Shown here: positions 48,564-57,884 of the stretch, one piece after another | Position numbering within the stretch: the stretch's first letter is position 1 | Layout: the number at the start of each line of letters is the position of its first letter | Position numbers and translations under genes: made by a program | Notes under the pieces: generated by a model | What the model was told of the DNA's origin: nothing | Databases searched by the model: none | What the model saw: the letters and a program-made list of their open reading frames with translations, nothing else | Origin: Catonia carolina | Taxonomy: Eukaryota > Arthropoda > Insecta > Hemiptera > Achilidae | Assembly: GCA_035578175.1 (NCBI GenBank) | Contig: JAQMRL010000001.1 | Location: 56,939,553 to 57,003,552 of the forward strand | Direction of reading: 5' to 3' | Length of the DNA stretch: 64,000 bases

Positions 48564-48635
48564 GTAAAGGTCCCTTTACCAAATAAAAAACTACTATAAA
48601 GGGATCTTTAGAAAACTGTTGTAAAGGTCCCTTTA
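48564..48635. repeat. Three short palindrome-like repeats
   Basis: TAAAGGTCCCTTTA occurs at 48,564-48,577 and 48,622-48,635, with TAAAGGGATCTTTA at 48,597-48,610 between them. Each is nearly self-complementary. They sit just outside the right end of the pogo-like element. Confidence 0.75.
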
Positions 48636-49154
48636 TGTAGTTATTTATTCGTTGCTCAAGAAGTATAAGTAACTGGATTAAACTTTATCAAGTTGTAATT
48701 ATTTAAAAATACAATAAATATCAGATAAACATTTTATTACGTTGAACTTGCAGTACATTGATTTTTCATAATCAGTATCATTAGAGGTATTACAGTACAA
48801 ATTAAACACTATACACAAATATTATATATTAAAGCTATATATAATTAAATTTTGTGATTGATTAAATAAGTAGTATTACTGTTGTCATTGAATCCATCTA
48901 ACAGATTAAATAAACAAATTAAATTCTATAATGACAGAATGATTGACATAATTAACAATTGTTGCTGAGTTGCTGTGATTATTGTTGCAGTGATTATCCT
49001 ATCTTAAAATACTGACACTAACTTGTGTTGGTGTGGGATTTAATACTATGCATTTAATGTAAATTGATGTTCATACAGCTATAATGCATTGACCTGAATT
49101 TCAAAGATTTTTGACATTTAACAGGGTATTGGCCGTGAAACATTGATGAGTTCA

Positions 49155-49230
49155 GTCCGTGTTGTATTGGTCAGTGCAACTGACTTCTACCCCAGGCGCC
49201 CAGGTTCGATTCCTAAACAGGTCTTGTATT
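49155..49230 (+). mobile_element. tRNA-like head with perfect B box
   Basis: A consensus B box, GGTTCGATTCC, lies at 49,203-49,213 and an A-box-like TTGTATTGGTC at 49,162-49,172, the usual tRNA spacing. The anticodon and acceptor stems do not pair convincingly, so it is a tRNA pseudogene or SINE head and not a working gene. It is followed by T-rich sequence. Confidence 0.5.
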
Positions 49231-49319
49231 TTTCATTATTTATTTTTATCGGTCTTACTTAATATTCGTCTACATTAATAAACGCAAACCAAAAAAGGAT
49301 CCGTAAAGAAGTCGAGGGG

Positions 49320-49337
49320 GATGTCGCAGGTTTTATT
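49320..49337 (+). repeat. 18-bp direct repeat, left copy
   Basis: GATGTCGCAGGTTTTATT here is identical to 50,675-50,692. The 1.3 kb between contains a LINE insertion with its own TSD. Confidence 0.7.
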
Positions 49338-50165
49338 CTTTAATCTATTAATTTCAGTATTAACTTTAACTGACAAAATATGTACCATTTCTCTTTCCTA
49401 GTTCGTTGGATATTTTACTAATTCTAAGAAATATTATTACAATTTGTTCTATTAAAGTAAAATCGTAAACTTTAAATTCTATTCATACTACTCATACTCT
49501 TATTCAAAAATATTATTTGACAACTAACTACTAACGAAAATGGCAACAGTGAAAAAAAGGAGTTCAAGAGATAAGTTAAAAACATAGGTTTAAAAAAACA
49601 AGAGCTACGTTTAAAACATAGCAATTCATGGTTTGTATAAACAATTAAAAACAGCAATGTTCCTTACCAAACAATGACATCATAAAATAATGCCTACAGC
49701 ATAATAACAAACTTCACTATATAGAAAATCACCTAAAATCTAAGCCACTAACACATTAGCCATCTTGAACCGTCACGCGGCAAACCAACATCAAATCTCC
49801 AACTGATTTTTTTCGCAAACTCTTATTATAATAATGTTTTTTGATTATACAAGATATTTATATTTGCTACTGTATAAAATTAACAAGCAAATTTTATACA
49901 AAAGGTTACAAATATTGACAAATTTTAAGACATTGAGGAGATCGCTGCCCATTGACAGTACTCAAATCGTAATAATTAACTTAGTTCATTATATACTTAA
50001 TTTTATTTTGTTTTTCTTTAATTTTGACGTTTTATGATATCCCTAGTCCAGAGTCGTTTCAGTCTTTGTACACGGGGCAGTTGGTAAATCTGGTGTGCCT
50101 AGGTCAACTTTAATATTACAAGTGTAAAATAAAAACTAGAAAAATAAAGTTACTTAGATAATTAT

Positions 50166-50608
50166 TGTGGAGCCAATAACAACTTATGGGGCAGAGTGCT
50201 GGCAAATAACATCAAAAATAGACAGCCAGCTTAAAGCAATTGAAATGGACTTTCTGCGCCGTTCATGTAGAGTGTCCAGGTTGGACCATATCCGGAATGA
50301 CGACATCAGGAAAAGAGCTCATGTAGAAGATACCATTGTGGATAGGATAGAGAGACGACAACTGATATGGTATGGTCATGTGCAGAGAATGGGTGATGAG
50401 AGGTGGCCAAAAAGAATGTTGTCTTATGTCCCAACCAACAGAAGGAAGAAAGGTAGACCAAGGAAAACGTGGAAAAAGGGAATACAGAAAGCCATGAGGG
50501 AGAGAGGGATGGATGAGGGTGATTGGGAGGATAGAAGAGAATGGAGATTGAAGTGCGGGAAGCGGCGCCGGCCGTAGGAACCCCGGAAAAAAAAAAAAAA
50601 AAAAAAAA
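50166..50608 (+). mobile_element. Recent 5'-truncated LINE with poly(A) and 10-bp TSD
   Basis: AGATAATTAT at 50,156-50,165 is repeated at 50,609-50,618, directly after a 22-nt poly(A) run (50,587-50,608). The element begins inside RT coding sequence. Perfect TSD, unbroken poly(A) and an intact frame make it the youngest-looking insertion in the window. Confidence 0.9.
50167..50577 (+). pseudogene. LINE RT C-terminus with intact frame
   Basis: A continuous 136-codon frame: EPITTYGAECWQITSKIDSQ, AIEMDFLRRSCRVSRLDHIR, IERRQLIWYGHVQRMGDERW, then a highly basic NRRKKGRPRKTWKKGIQKAM and a final WRLKCGKRRRP. These are the conserved C-terminal blocks (‘YGAE-W’, ‘LRR---VSR-DHIRN’, ‘RRQL-WYGHV-RM’, ‘GRPRKTW’) of endonuclease/RT LINEs. 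The catalytic palm is absent through truncation, so it makes no active enzyme. The frame opens at the insertion boundary; the GTG at 50,167 is not a real start. The same family type as the 22.3-kb copy, but a different subfamily by sequence and tail. Confidence 0.9.
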
Positions 50609-50674
50609 AGATAATTATAGTAACACGCATTACATATACCACTAATTCTTCGAATGAGGTGGAGGATTTTTGTA

Positions 50675-50692
50675 GATGTCGCAGGTTTTATT
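50675..50692 (+). repeat. 18-bp direct repeat, right copy
   Basis: Identical to 49,320-49,337. It lies about 65 bp beyond the poly(A) tail of the recent LINE, at the start of another LINE-tail-like stretch. Confidence 0.7.
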
Positions 50693-50699
50693 AATTGTA

Positions 50700-50945
50700 A
50701 AAACTGAAAAAATGCGACTCATGTGGGAAGAGTGGGGAAGACCGGTTACCACAGAAAATTTGGCTATTGGTTCCAGCTAGATAGAGGTGGCAAGGGCGAC
50801 CTGGAATGAAGTGGAGGAATGGTGTTATGAGATCTCTGAACAGGAGGAACTTAGGGATGGAGATGTGTTCAATAGAAAAGAATGGTGGTTTTAGTGGCGG
50901 TAAGTTGACTAGTGCTGTAGAACAGCCGCTATAATAATCATTTCT
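50700..50945 (+). pseudogene. Second LINE C-terminal tail fragment
   Basis: A plus-strand frame with one stop reads KIWLLVPAR, then RWQGRPGMKWRNGVMRSLNR, RNLGMEMCSIEKN, and ends EQPL with stops. ‘GRP--KWR--V---L--R-L’ followed by a ‘DR--W’-like block is the usual basic C-terminus of endonuclease/RT LINEs. It is more decayed than the neighbouring element (a stop, and substitutions at usually conserved Arg/Trp). The minus-strand frame here is a shadow. Confidence 0.5.
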
Positions 50946-51000
50946 TATTAACAAATCATCTCCTTTGGTTACCGTAAAAATTAATTATTATAATATTACG

Positions 51001-51165
51001 ATCGCCTCGGTAGCGTAGTGGTTAAACGGTAGCCAACAAAACGGAAAGTACCAGGTTTGACTACGGCCAAAGTATGGAATTCGATGTATGTCAGAACCCA
51101 CAGTTTCATAACTCATGACAGTCGCTACTGACTAAGATGTTTATGCGACTTCAAATAAACTAAAA
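51001..51165 (+). mobile_element. tRNA-derived SINE (family D)
   Basis: CGGTAGCGTAGTGG at 51,008-51,021 matches the A box and AGGTTTGACTACGG at 51,053-51,066 the B-box region of a tRNA-type Pol III promoter. A body follows, with TGTATGTCAGAACCCACAG and CTCATGACAGTCGCTACTGA. The anticodon region does not fold into a credible tRNA, so a SINE is favoured. The 3' limit is approximate. Confidence 0.7.
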
Positions 51166-52299
51166 AAATGTTATACGTTTAGACAAACCAACGATAGGCC
51201 TAAGTAATTAGTAGCCTGCTTTTCGAATTATTTCCATATTTTATTAATTGTCATCTACTTCTGACTGTTCTGTTATTTAAAACTTTTTGCTAATAACCTG
51301 TTTGATGAAACTAAATTACGCTGTGTTATAACATAAATAAAACGAAAAAACTATTAGATTAAATTCCGTACTATTTGTATAACTACGTACAAATTATTGA
51401 TCAGCTTATTCTGGTAATGTTTTCAAGTCCCAATTATTTGAATCCGATTAAATTGGTATAATATACGAAATGAAGTTTCAGTGTTAGTTATAATTATGCT
51501 GTGGTACCAATTTGTTACAACTTTGTGGGCAAAAATCGTTGATTGTGTGACAGTATATAATAAACATACGTTCTATAGATGGGAAGTTAGAGTTTTGGCA
51601 TAATACATTTTCCAATCTCATGAAAGGTTGAATAATGTTGGTCTGGCACTACGGTGGGCACAATCACGTTTTAATCACATTCATGTATTTGTACGTAGCC
51701 ACAACATTTATCGCAATATCAGCACCGCAGAAATGTTATTCTGAATGTACAGTGCACATCAGAGTTTACTTTACGCTAATACAACCTATGGTGATTACAT
51801 TGTAATTAATTGTCTTTGATTTACGGTAAGTGTGTAATTATTTAATGATTATTTCAAAAATAATTGGAGAGTGAAATATTTCAGATTGTGTGATAGTATT
51901 TTATGTTTGCTTCCTTGAGAAGAAAATTTCGTTTGCGGAAATAATATACTCTAAAATCATAAATTGGGGTAAACGTTTTATTTCTTACATAGTTGACTGT
52001 ACACCATGGATTTTTGTATTTTTCTAGTTGGAAAGTTCATGGTTGTTTTATCTTTTTCAATCTTCTTTAATATTTTAAATTTTATTTTATGGAGCAAAAG
52101 CTTGAACGAAGAATATAAACTTCAAAAAGGTACATAACTCTGAATTGTGTGATATATCGTATCACATATGTGTACGTGCTAATGTATCATGGGTTTACAG
52201 ATTTACTAACGAGTTGATTTTACAGAGAATGAAGGAAAAAGAAGTGATTTTTTTCATTTAACAAAGAAAAACTGAGTCCTCTGGTCACATCATGATTTG
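51166..52299. other. AT-rich non-coding stretch
   Basis: Nothing recognised. Confidence 0.5.
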
Positions 52300-52309
52300 A
52301 ACTTCGGCG

Positions 52310-52445
52310 ATTGACAATAGAAAGGTAAGGCAAGAAATAGAAAAATCCTGTTTGTGGTTGAGGAACATCCAAGAGTGGTTCACTGCACGTCAGTTCATCT
52401 TTAGTGCCGTTGTATCAAGTTTTGTATGGCCAACATGATCGCCAA
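52310..52445 (+). pseudogene. Possible LINE RT thumb fragment
   Basis: A frame gives VRQEIEKSCLWLRNIQEWFT followed by ARQF and IFSAVVSS. This resembles the ‘EIR-RIE-A---F-K------R-L’ and ‘CYVFSVLLYG’ blocks of the thumb of some endonuclease/RT LINEs. The two blocks are closer than usual and conserved residues are few, so the call is tentative. Confidence 0.35.
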
Positions 52446-52897
52446 CCTCTGTCTATACAATACCATCGATACAACAAATCAACATCTAATTTGAAAATTT
52501 AAAGCTCGTAGCTAAATCAATTTCTTTAAAACTTCAAAAATCCTACTTACATATCATTTAATTATACATTAATTTTAATATTTGTAAACCCAGAGATTAC
52601 CTTAATTCTTTTAAACATTCTTATGTACCCTACGTATTAAAAAAATGTACAAATAAAAAACCCTTTTTAACATGTTTTAGATGTAAAAAAAATTTTTCTT
52701 TTTTTTAACAGTGTATTTCTTTTACCATCAGTTTATAAATACGAAAACTTTAAGCAAAAACGATAAACTCTGAGCAATTTCCTTAGAATTAAAATAAAAC
52801 CACACTCAGTAGTGTGTTTCAACAAGACTAAACGTGAAGAAAAATATATATGTATATGTTATTTTATTAAACATTATTTTCCTTTGGCTGTTCATTA

Positions 52898-52932
52898 TCA
52901 TATATGTATATGTATATGTATACGTATATATG
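52898..52932. repeat. (TATATG)n microsatellite
   Basis: Tandem ATATGT-type hexamers with minor variation. Confidence 0.85.
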
Positions 52933-53094
52933 TACAAAACCTAAACTTGATGAACTGTGAATCAACAACCCGAATCACAAAGCTGGTGAAGCTGGAGATG
53001 ATGGCGATGATAGAAATGATAATGATGTCTTTTATGAGATGACGCTGATTAGTAGTTGAAGTGGAAAAAGAAAAAAAAGTTTAAATAGTAAAGT

Positions 53095-54113
53095 TTAAAA
53101 CCGTAGAGGTAAGTCTAGTGTTTTAAAACGTTTCAGTCTCTGAGTATCTTCGCTGTTGTCGAGGAGGTTAATCGCTAATGGATTTTGATGGTCTTCTTAC
53201 TTCTGTAAATATTTTTCGCAATGTTGTTTAATTTCTTCTTTTATGGAGGGCAGGTTTAGGTCATTGTGTAGTATTTCATTGGTAACATACAATGGGGCTG
53301 CAGTGATTAGTCTCCGGCATTTTGATTGGAAGCGCTCCAGTATTTCTATATTTGGTGAACTCGCAGTACCCCATAGCTCTAACCCATAAGGCCAAACTTG
53401 TTTTAGTATTACTTTGTATACGATTACTTTATTCTCAAGGGAGCGTTGAGATTCAGCTACTGCCTAAGAGCCAGAAAAATTGACGTAACTTCAGTCCAAG
53501 TTGCTTTCGTTTCGTCCATATATGACTCCACGTGAGTCTTCGATCTAGATGCAAACCTAGATATTTAACTTCCTCCTTCTGTGGGATTACTGTACCGTTT
53601 AATCTAACCACTGGACATGTTGGTTTCTTTAATGTAAATGCTACACGCGTTGACTTATCCTCATTAATCTTAACTCTCCAATTCTTACACCATTCAGAAT
53701 GTTGTCAAGATGGGTTTGTAATTTCTCCGAGGCACATGTCGGAGAAGCGCCCGCCGCTAAAATCGCTGTGTCATCTGCGAACGTTGCCATCATTACAGGT
53801 TTATGTTCTGAAAAGTCGGCCGTGTAAAGCGTACATAAAAACGGGCTTAAATGCTGCCTTGAGGAACGCCGGAATTTATTAAATAGAATTTGGAAAAGAC
53901 ATTATCATATTCAACTTAGAAGAAACGATTTGAAAGATAGTTTTAAAAAATCAAGAAGTAAGGATATTCTAATTTCATTTTACTTTTGTATAACAGACCT
54001 AGATGCCAAACTTTGTCAAACGCCTGTTGAATATCCAAGAACACAGCTGATGTGTTCTTCATGTGTTCTTCACAACTGATGACGTAATCGATTAAGAAAT
54101 GTTGCTTCTCAGC
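53095..54113 (-). pseudogene. Jockey-clade RT remnant with motifs A, B and C
   Basis: The most complete RT relic here, about 1 kb, read on the minus strand. In order: AEKQHFLIDYVISCEEH; motif A AVFLDIQQAFDKVWH (54,047-54,003, Asp present); motif B GVPQGS (53,870-53,853); motif C MMATFADDTAILAAG (FADD intact, 53,781-53,764); WRVKINEDKSTRVAFTL; the thumb block YLGLHLDRRLTW (53,565-53,518); WPYGLELWGTASSPNIEI; RFQSKCRRLITAAPLYVTNE; EDHQNPLAINLLDNS; and LDLPLRF with a stop at 53,095-53,097. Frameshifts separate the blocks and there are stops, so it is non-functional. The 116-codon plus-strand frame at 53,532-53,882 is an antisense shadow. The endonuclease domain and 5' half are missing. Confidence 0.9.
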
Positions 54114-55004
54114 TGAAATTTTGAAGTAATTGTTTTTAAGTCACCGGTAGATTAGAAAATTCATCCTCAATGAATCTAGGACATTTACAAGCCTTACATA
54201 CAAGTAAATGAGTGTAAGAAACAAGAAAAATAAATTTTATAAAATATTAGCGTACGTATAACAAATTCAAGCATTAGATTCATAAAATTATCAGAAAACG
54301 TAGTTTATTTTGCTGAATAATAAATATTTCGTAATGGTGAAATTTAAAAGAATGCTACTTTTTGTGTAATTATACAATAATTTATTTACTTTTATAAAAC
54401 TCACTATCATTCGCTGTGTTTTGTAGATAGCCTACGTAAATTTACTTTGAACCGTTAGATTAAGGACTCAGATAAAGTCCTATTAGATACTGTTTACGTT
54501 GAACGAATTTGATGTAAACTAAGTCCATTTTTCTATTTTCAGGCAAAAAACTCTGTACACTTCAAAAATACAATAATGAAGTAAAGTATTGATTTATTGT
54601 ATATATTTAAATTCAATTTAATCACAATGGTGACTGCAGCAAAAGTAATCCTGTAGAAAATACAATTTCCAATTGAAAAAAGTTAATCTAATATACCCTC
54701 CACCTTAAACGTTAGCAAATTTGCCATTATTGAATAATGGAAAATTTAGTTCAGATAATATAAATACTTTTTTCTTTCCCAAAACATTTTTCATTTGTTT
54801 TATCATTTTTCCTCTAGTCACGGCATTAATTATTTTACTCTTATTTTTCAACAACCTAGAAAATTTTTCACAGTAATAGGCCATTGTTATTGTTATTTCA
54901 GTAAATATTTCTTTAATACAGTTTTTAAATATTTAGTTCCAATATATTGACATGACAATTACAATGATTTTATACCCAACTATCTTATAATCATATTTTG
55001 CTAA
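54114..55004. other. AT-rich non-coding stretch
   Basis: Nothing recognised; possibly the eroded 5' part of the RT remnant just below. Confidence 0.45.
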
Positions 55005-55620
55005 CTGGAAAATTAAAATTAACTCCGATAAAAGTAAATATGTTACTCTTACCCTGAGACTCCAAATCTGCCGTACAATATTTTTATTACATTGTCCTAC
55101 AAAGAAAGCTAACCCTTGCTATCTTGGATTTCGTATGGACAGACATAATATGGCTTATGGATTTCGTATGGCTTACATAAAACGAACATGTCAGCATAAA
55201 CCCTAAAGGTTTAGATAGTACATGTGTTATTTAGATAGTGCTAAACAGTATTCTGTTCTGAAAATCAAAACTACCTCTTCATTTGAAAGTAAATTTTTAT
55301 AAATCATTGTTGAAATCAATGTGGATGTACGTATGCAAAATTTATGTCACCTAAACCCTCAGTTTTGCCTAAAACGTTTTCAATAAAAACTGCTGAGAAT
55401 AGCTAAATGCTTCCAGGTATAATTCCAATCCTACACTGCACACAGATCATTTCTTCCACAAATCTTAACATTTCTTCCATAAATAAAATAATTCAACGGA
55501 CTCACCAGGAATTTAAATCAAAATTATAAAACAATAAGGAAACACAATCCGCGTTCTAAACAGTCCAAATTTACCAGGTAACCCTAATCGTCATGTCCAC
55601 GGAAGGTGGAGCAGAATTTA
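55005..55620 (+). pseudogene. Jockey-clade RT remnant, thumb to C-terminus
   Basis: Blocks on the plus strand: WKIKINSDKSKYVTLTLR, CYLGFRMD (thumb; normally YLGL-LD), HVSINPKGLDS, KSKLPLHLK, FYKSLLKSMWMY, RFQ-KLLRI, SNPTLHTDHF, and finally NLPGNPNRHVHGRWSR with a stop. Order and spacing fit Jockey. GGATTTCGTATGG is duplicated within the thumb (55,126-55,180). The C-terminal LPGNP block links it to the 14.8-15.1-kb remnant. Multiple stops and frameshifts are present. Confidence 0.7.
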
Positions 55621-56121
55621 GAATAAATGTTACGATTAAATAAATTTTTTTCTTCTTAATAAACATAAACAGAAATTGTTTAAAAAATATTTAATGAGTC
55701 ATTTTTAAACAACAATTTTATCAATGCCATATCGTTTAAAATTTAAGTTTATTTATAAGTTGTTCTTCCCAAAAATGGAAAAACAACGTAAAATAAGCTG
55801 TGTATTGGTTGAGCAAAGCTGGACAGTTTTAGAACAGATAATATAAAGCGGAAAAAATATCTGGTATAGCGGTGCTTTTTTAAGTTAATTTATTTTAAGT
55901 CGCATCAACAATGCAGTCATTAACGACCAATTATTACAATATCCAATAAACTGCTGATATAAAATTATAAAAACCAATCAACAAAACAATGAATAATTAC
56001 TAACAAAAATTAAAAACATTAAATAATAACAATGCCTGATCGTCAAGGTATATAAAAAACACACACAACACATTTACATACACACAAAACTAATTGCAGT
56101 GTTTTACTTAAAGTCATCATA
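55621..56121. other. AT-rich non-coding stretch
   Basis: Nothing recognised. Confidence 0.5.
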
Positions 56122-56705
56122 ATTTATGTACAGTTATACAAATTAAGGCTCTTTATCACTTGCAACATACTTTCAATCTTGTCTTAATGGCGGAAAAGAT
56201 TACTCAGAGAGACATTTTGAAGCTGAAATCTTTGTTGAACTTCTGTGAAATGACAATCATATAAAATTTGTTTCACCGTCAATATTAATCCTCATGACAA
56301 AAATAATAGATCGGTGTGGTAGCAAAACGTGAGAAAATGTAACGGACTCACCAAACAAAGCTAACTCTTGCTATCTTGGATTTCGTATGGACGGAAGGCT
56401 TACATAGAACGGACATGTCAGCATAAACCCTATATTGGGTAAATTGAGTATGGCCTAAACGTAATCGTGAAATGATCACCTTAGCTCATCGAATCTCCGA
56501 TTCTATGGGTTTCTCAAAGATGTCTTTTCTAATTTCGTGTAACTTTGATAATTTTGAAGTCCATTCATCGTTTCATTTTTTTATACGTTTTAAACAAAAG
56601 GCAGTTACGTCTGCCAGAGTAACAGCATGGTCTTGTTCATGTTCTGAAGCAGCTCTTTTAGCAGCGACATCAGCCTTTTCATTGCTTTAGTGATTGCTTT
56701 TTAGT
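56122..56705 (-). pseudogene. I-clade LINE RNase H / C-terminal remnant
   Basis: The minus strand reads NEKADVAAKRAASEHEQDHA (about 56,684 downward), the end of an RNase H domain with its ‘GNE-AD--AK-AA’ signature. It then reads WTSKLSKLHEIRKDIFEKP, VIISRLRLGHTQFTQ (56,467-56,430), and, after an interruption, VKQILYDCHFTEVQQRF and LQVIKSLNLYN with a stop near 56,124. RNase H followed by ‘RLR-GHT--T’ and ‘VKHIL-DC’ is characteristic of the I clade, distinct from the Jockey relics around it. The usual Cys-containing stretch between GHTQFTQ and VKQIL is disrupted by unrelated sequence at about 56,318-56,431. Dead fragment. Confidence 0.8.
56341..56431 (+). repeat. Jockey thumb patch inserted in the I-clade remnant
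   Basis: 56,357-56,431 matches 55,105-55,204 on the same strand almost base for base, apart from the extra ~25 bp duplicated in the 55-kb copy. In frame it reads CYLGFRMDGRLT, stop, NGHVSIN: a Jockey thumb. AACGGACTCACCA at 56,341-56,353 also recurs at 55,495-55,507. It has neither LINE end, so it did not arrive by ordinary retrotransposition. Confidence 0.65.
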
Positions 56706-57530
56706 GATTTAGATATCATTATGTAGCTGATATTTAATCTTTATAAACAAAAAATATTTTTATTGTTTTTTTAATGCAGGATATATATTCACGGTCTGTA
56801 TTTATAAAGTTGTTCAAATATTACCCGTGTTTCTTTTCATTAATTATTACGTGTATAAGATATAATAACATGCGTGTCATAACACACATATCAGAATCTA
56901 AATTTGCAGCATTAAAAATATTATGTTCTAATTTGAATTTTAAAGTTCTCTGATTTTTCTTTTAAAGACAAAAATATACTTTTTTAACTCCGATTTATCT
57001 TTATCACACTGTAATAAATGACTGATCTGTTATTAATTCCCATTGCATTATTTAATCTAAAAAATCTAAATTAATCTCATGAAACAGTTAATATCCCTGA
57101 TTGGAATTACAAGCGGTGTCGTATAAGTAGACTCTAAGCAGTTTTTCTTGTTCGTTTATAAACTATTTATAAAGAAAAATTATTGTAATGTTTACAGAAT
57201 GTGAATACAATTAAATCTATATCGTTGCTTTATAAAACCGATCTGGATAAAATATGTGGTTTCCATATTTACAATTTCCTAAACCGAGTACCTAATATAG
57301 TTTAACTAGAGCCCTGCCAATCCAGATTACTTGGGAGTTATATCGGACTCTTCTTAAGACGCCCCAAACAAGAATTTTAACTATGACCTACAAGTTACAC
57401 AACACAATAAAATAATACCATCAACGTTTTTTTACAAAAATAGTGGGGTACACAAATTAAATAATCACGGTAATTAGCACTTACTTTTTTCTTTTTTTGC
57501 ATTTCTTCTCTCATGTTACATACAAAAAAA
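56706..57530. other. AT-rich non-coding stretch
   Basis: Nothing recognised. Confidence 0.5.
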
Positions 57531-57539
57531 CCATTTGCT

Positions 57540-57785
57540 TATTATTGTATCATCACAGCATTAACTTGTTACATAATGAACAACACACACGTACTACCCA
57601 GATAACTACACATTCCTACAGTTCAACAAGGAATCGTCACATACATACTTCAAAATACCAGAAGTTTGGCATCAGAATACCAAAGAAGACTCGAATTACA
57701 CACAAATCACCTTGCCTTCTCACTCACAGACAATTCAAACGATACTCGCTGACTGAAACAAAGACAGCCTATGGACATATTTTAA
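57540..57785 (+). pseudogene. Jockey RT C-terminal fragment
   Basis: One frame (two in-frame stops, 57,603 and 57,750) reads IITALTCYIMNNTHVLPR, stop, LHIPTVQQGIVTYI, EYQRRLELHTNHLAFSLTDN, stop, LKQRQPMDIF and a stop at 57,783-57,785. It aligns block by block with the fragment at 3,923-4,171 (YISNT, TPTVHEAI, YQTRLENHQNPEAINLLDN, HPTDLF), so both belong to one subfamily. The longer, overlapping 102-codon frame (57,497-57,805) is in a different register and is not the ancestral one. The 5' limit is ragged; no clear TSD. Confidence 0.75.
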
Positions 57786-57884
57786 AGCTAATAAACAATA
57801 AATAATGAATTACAACCTCGAAGTTTCCCCAGTTGAGGGTTTTCTTCAATCATAGCATAAAACAAAGAAAACACATCTACTTAA

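Noticed and set aside
9150..51165. Functional tRNA genes at the A/B-box sites
   Set aside because: Acceptor and anticodon stems do not pair, so they are treated as SINE heads or pseudogenes.
53532..53882. 116-codon plus-strand frame
   Set aside because: It lies antisense to the Jockey RT relic, whose motifs B and C and thumb are on the minus strand.
56472..56690. 72-codon plus-strand frame
   Set aside because: Antisense to the I-clade RNase H fragment.
57497..57805. 102-codon frame
   Set aside because: Out of register with the Jockey C-terminal frame that carries the conserved blocks.
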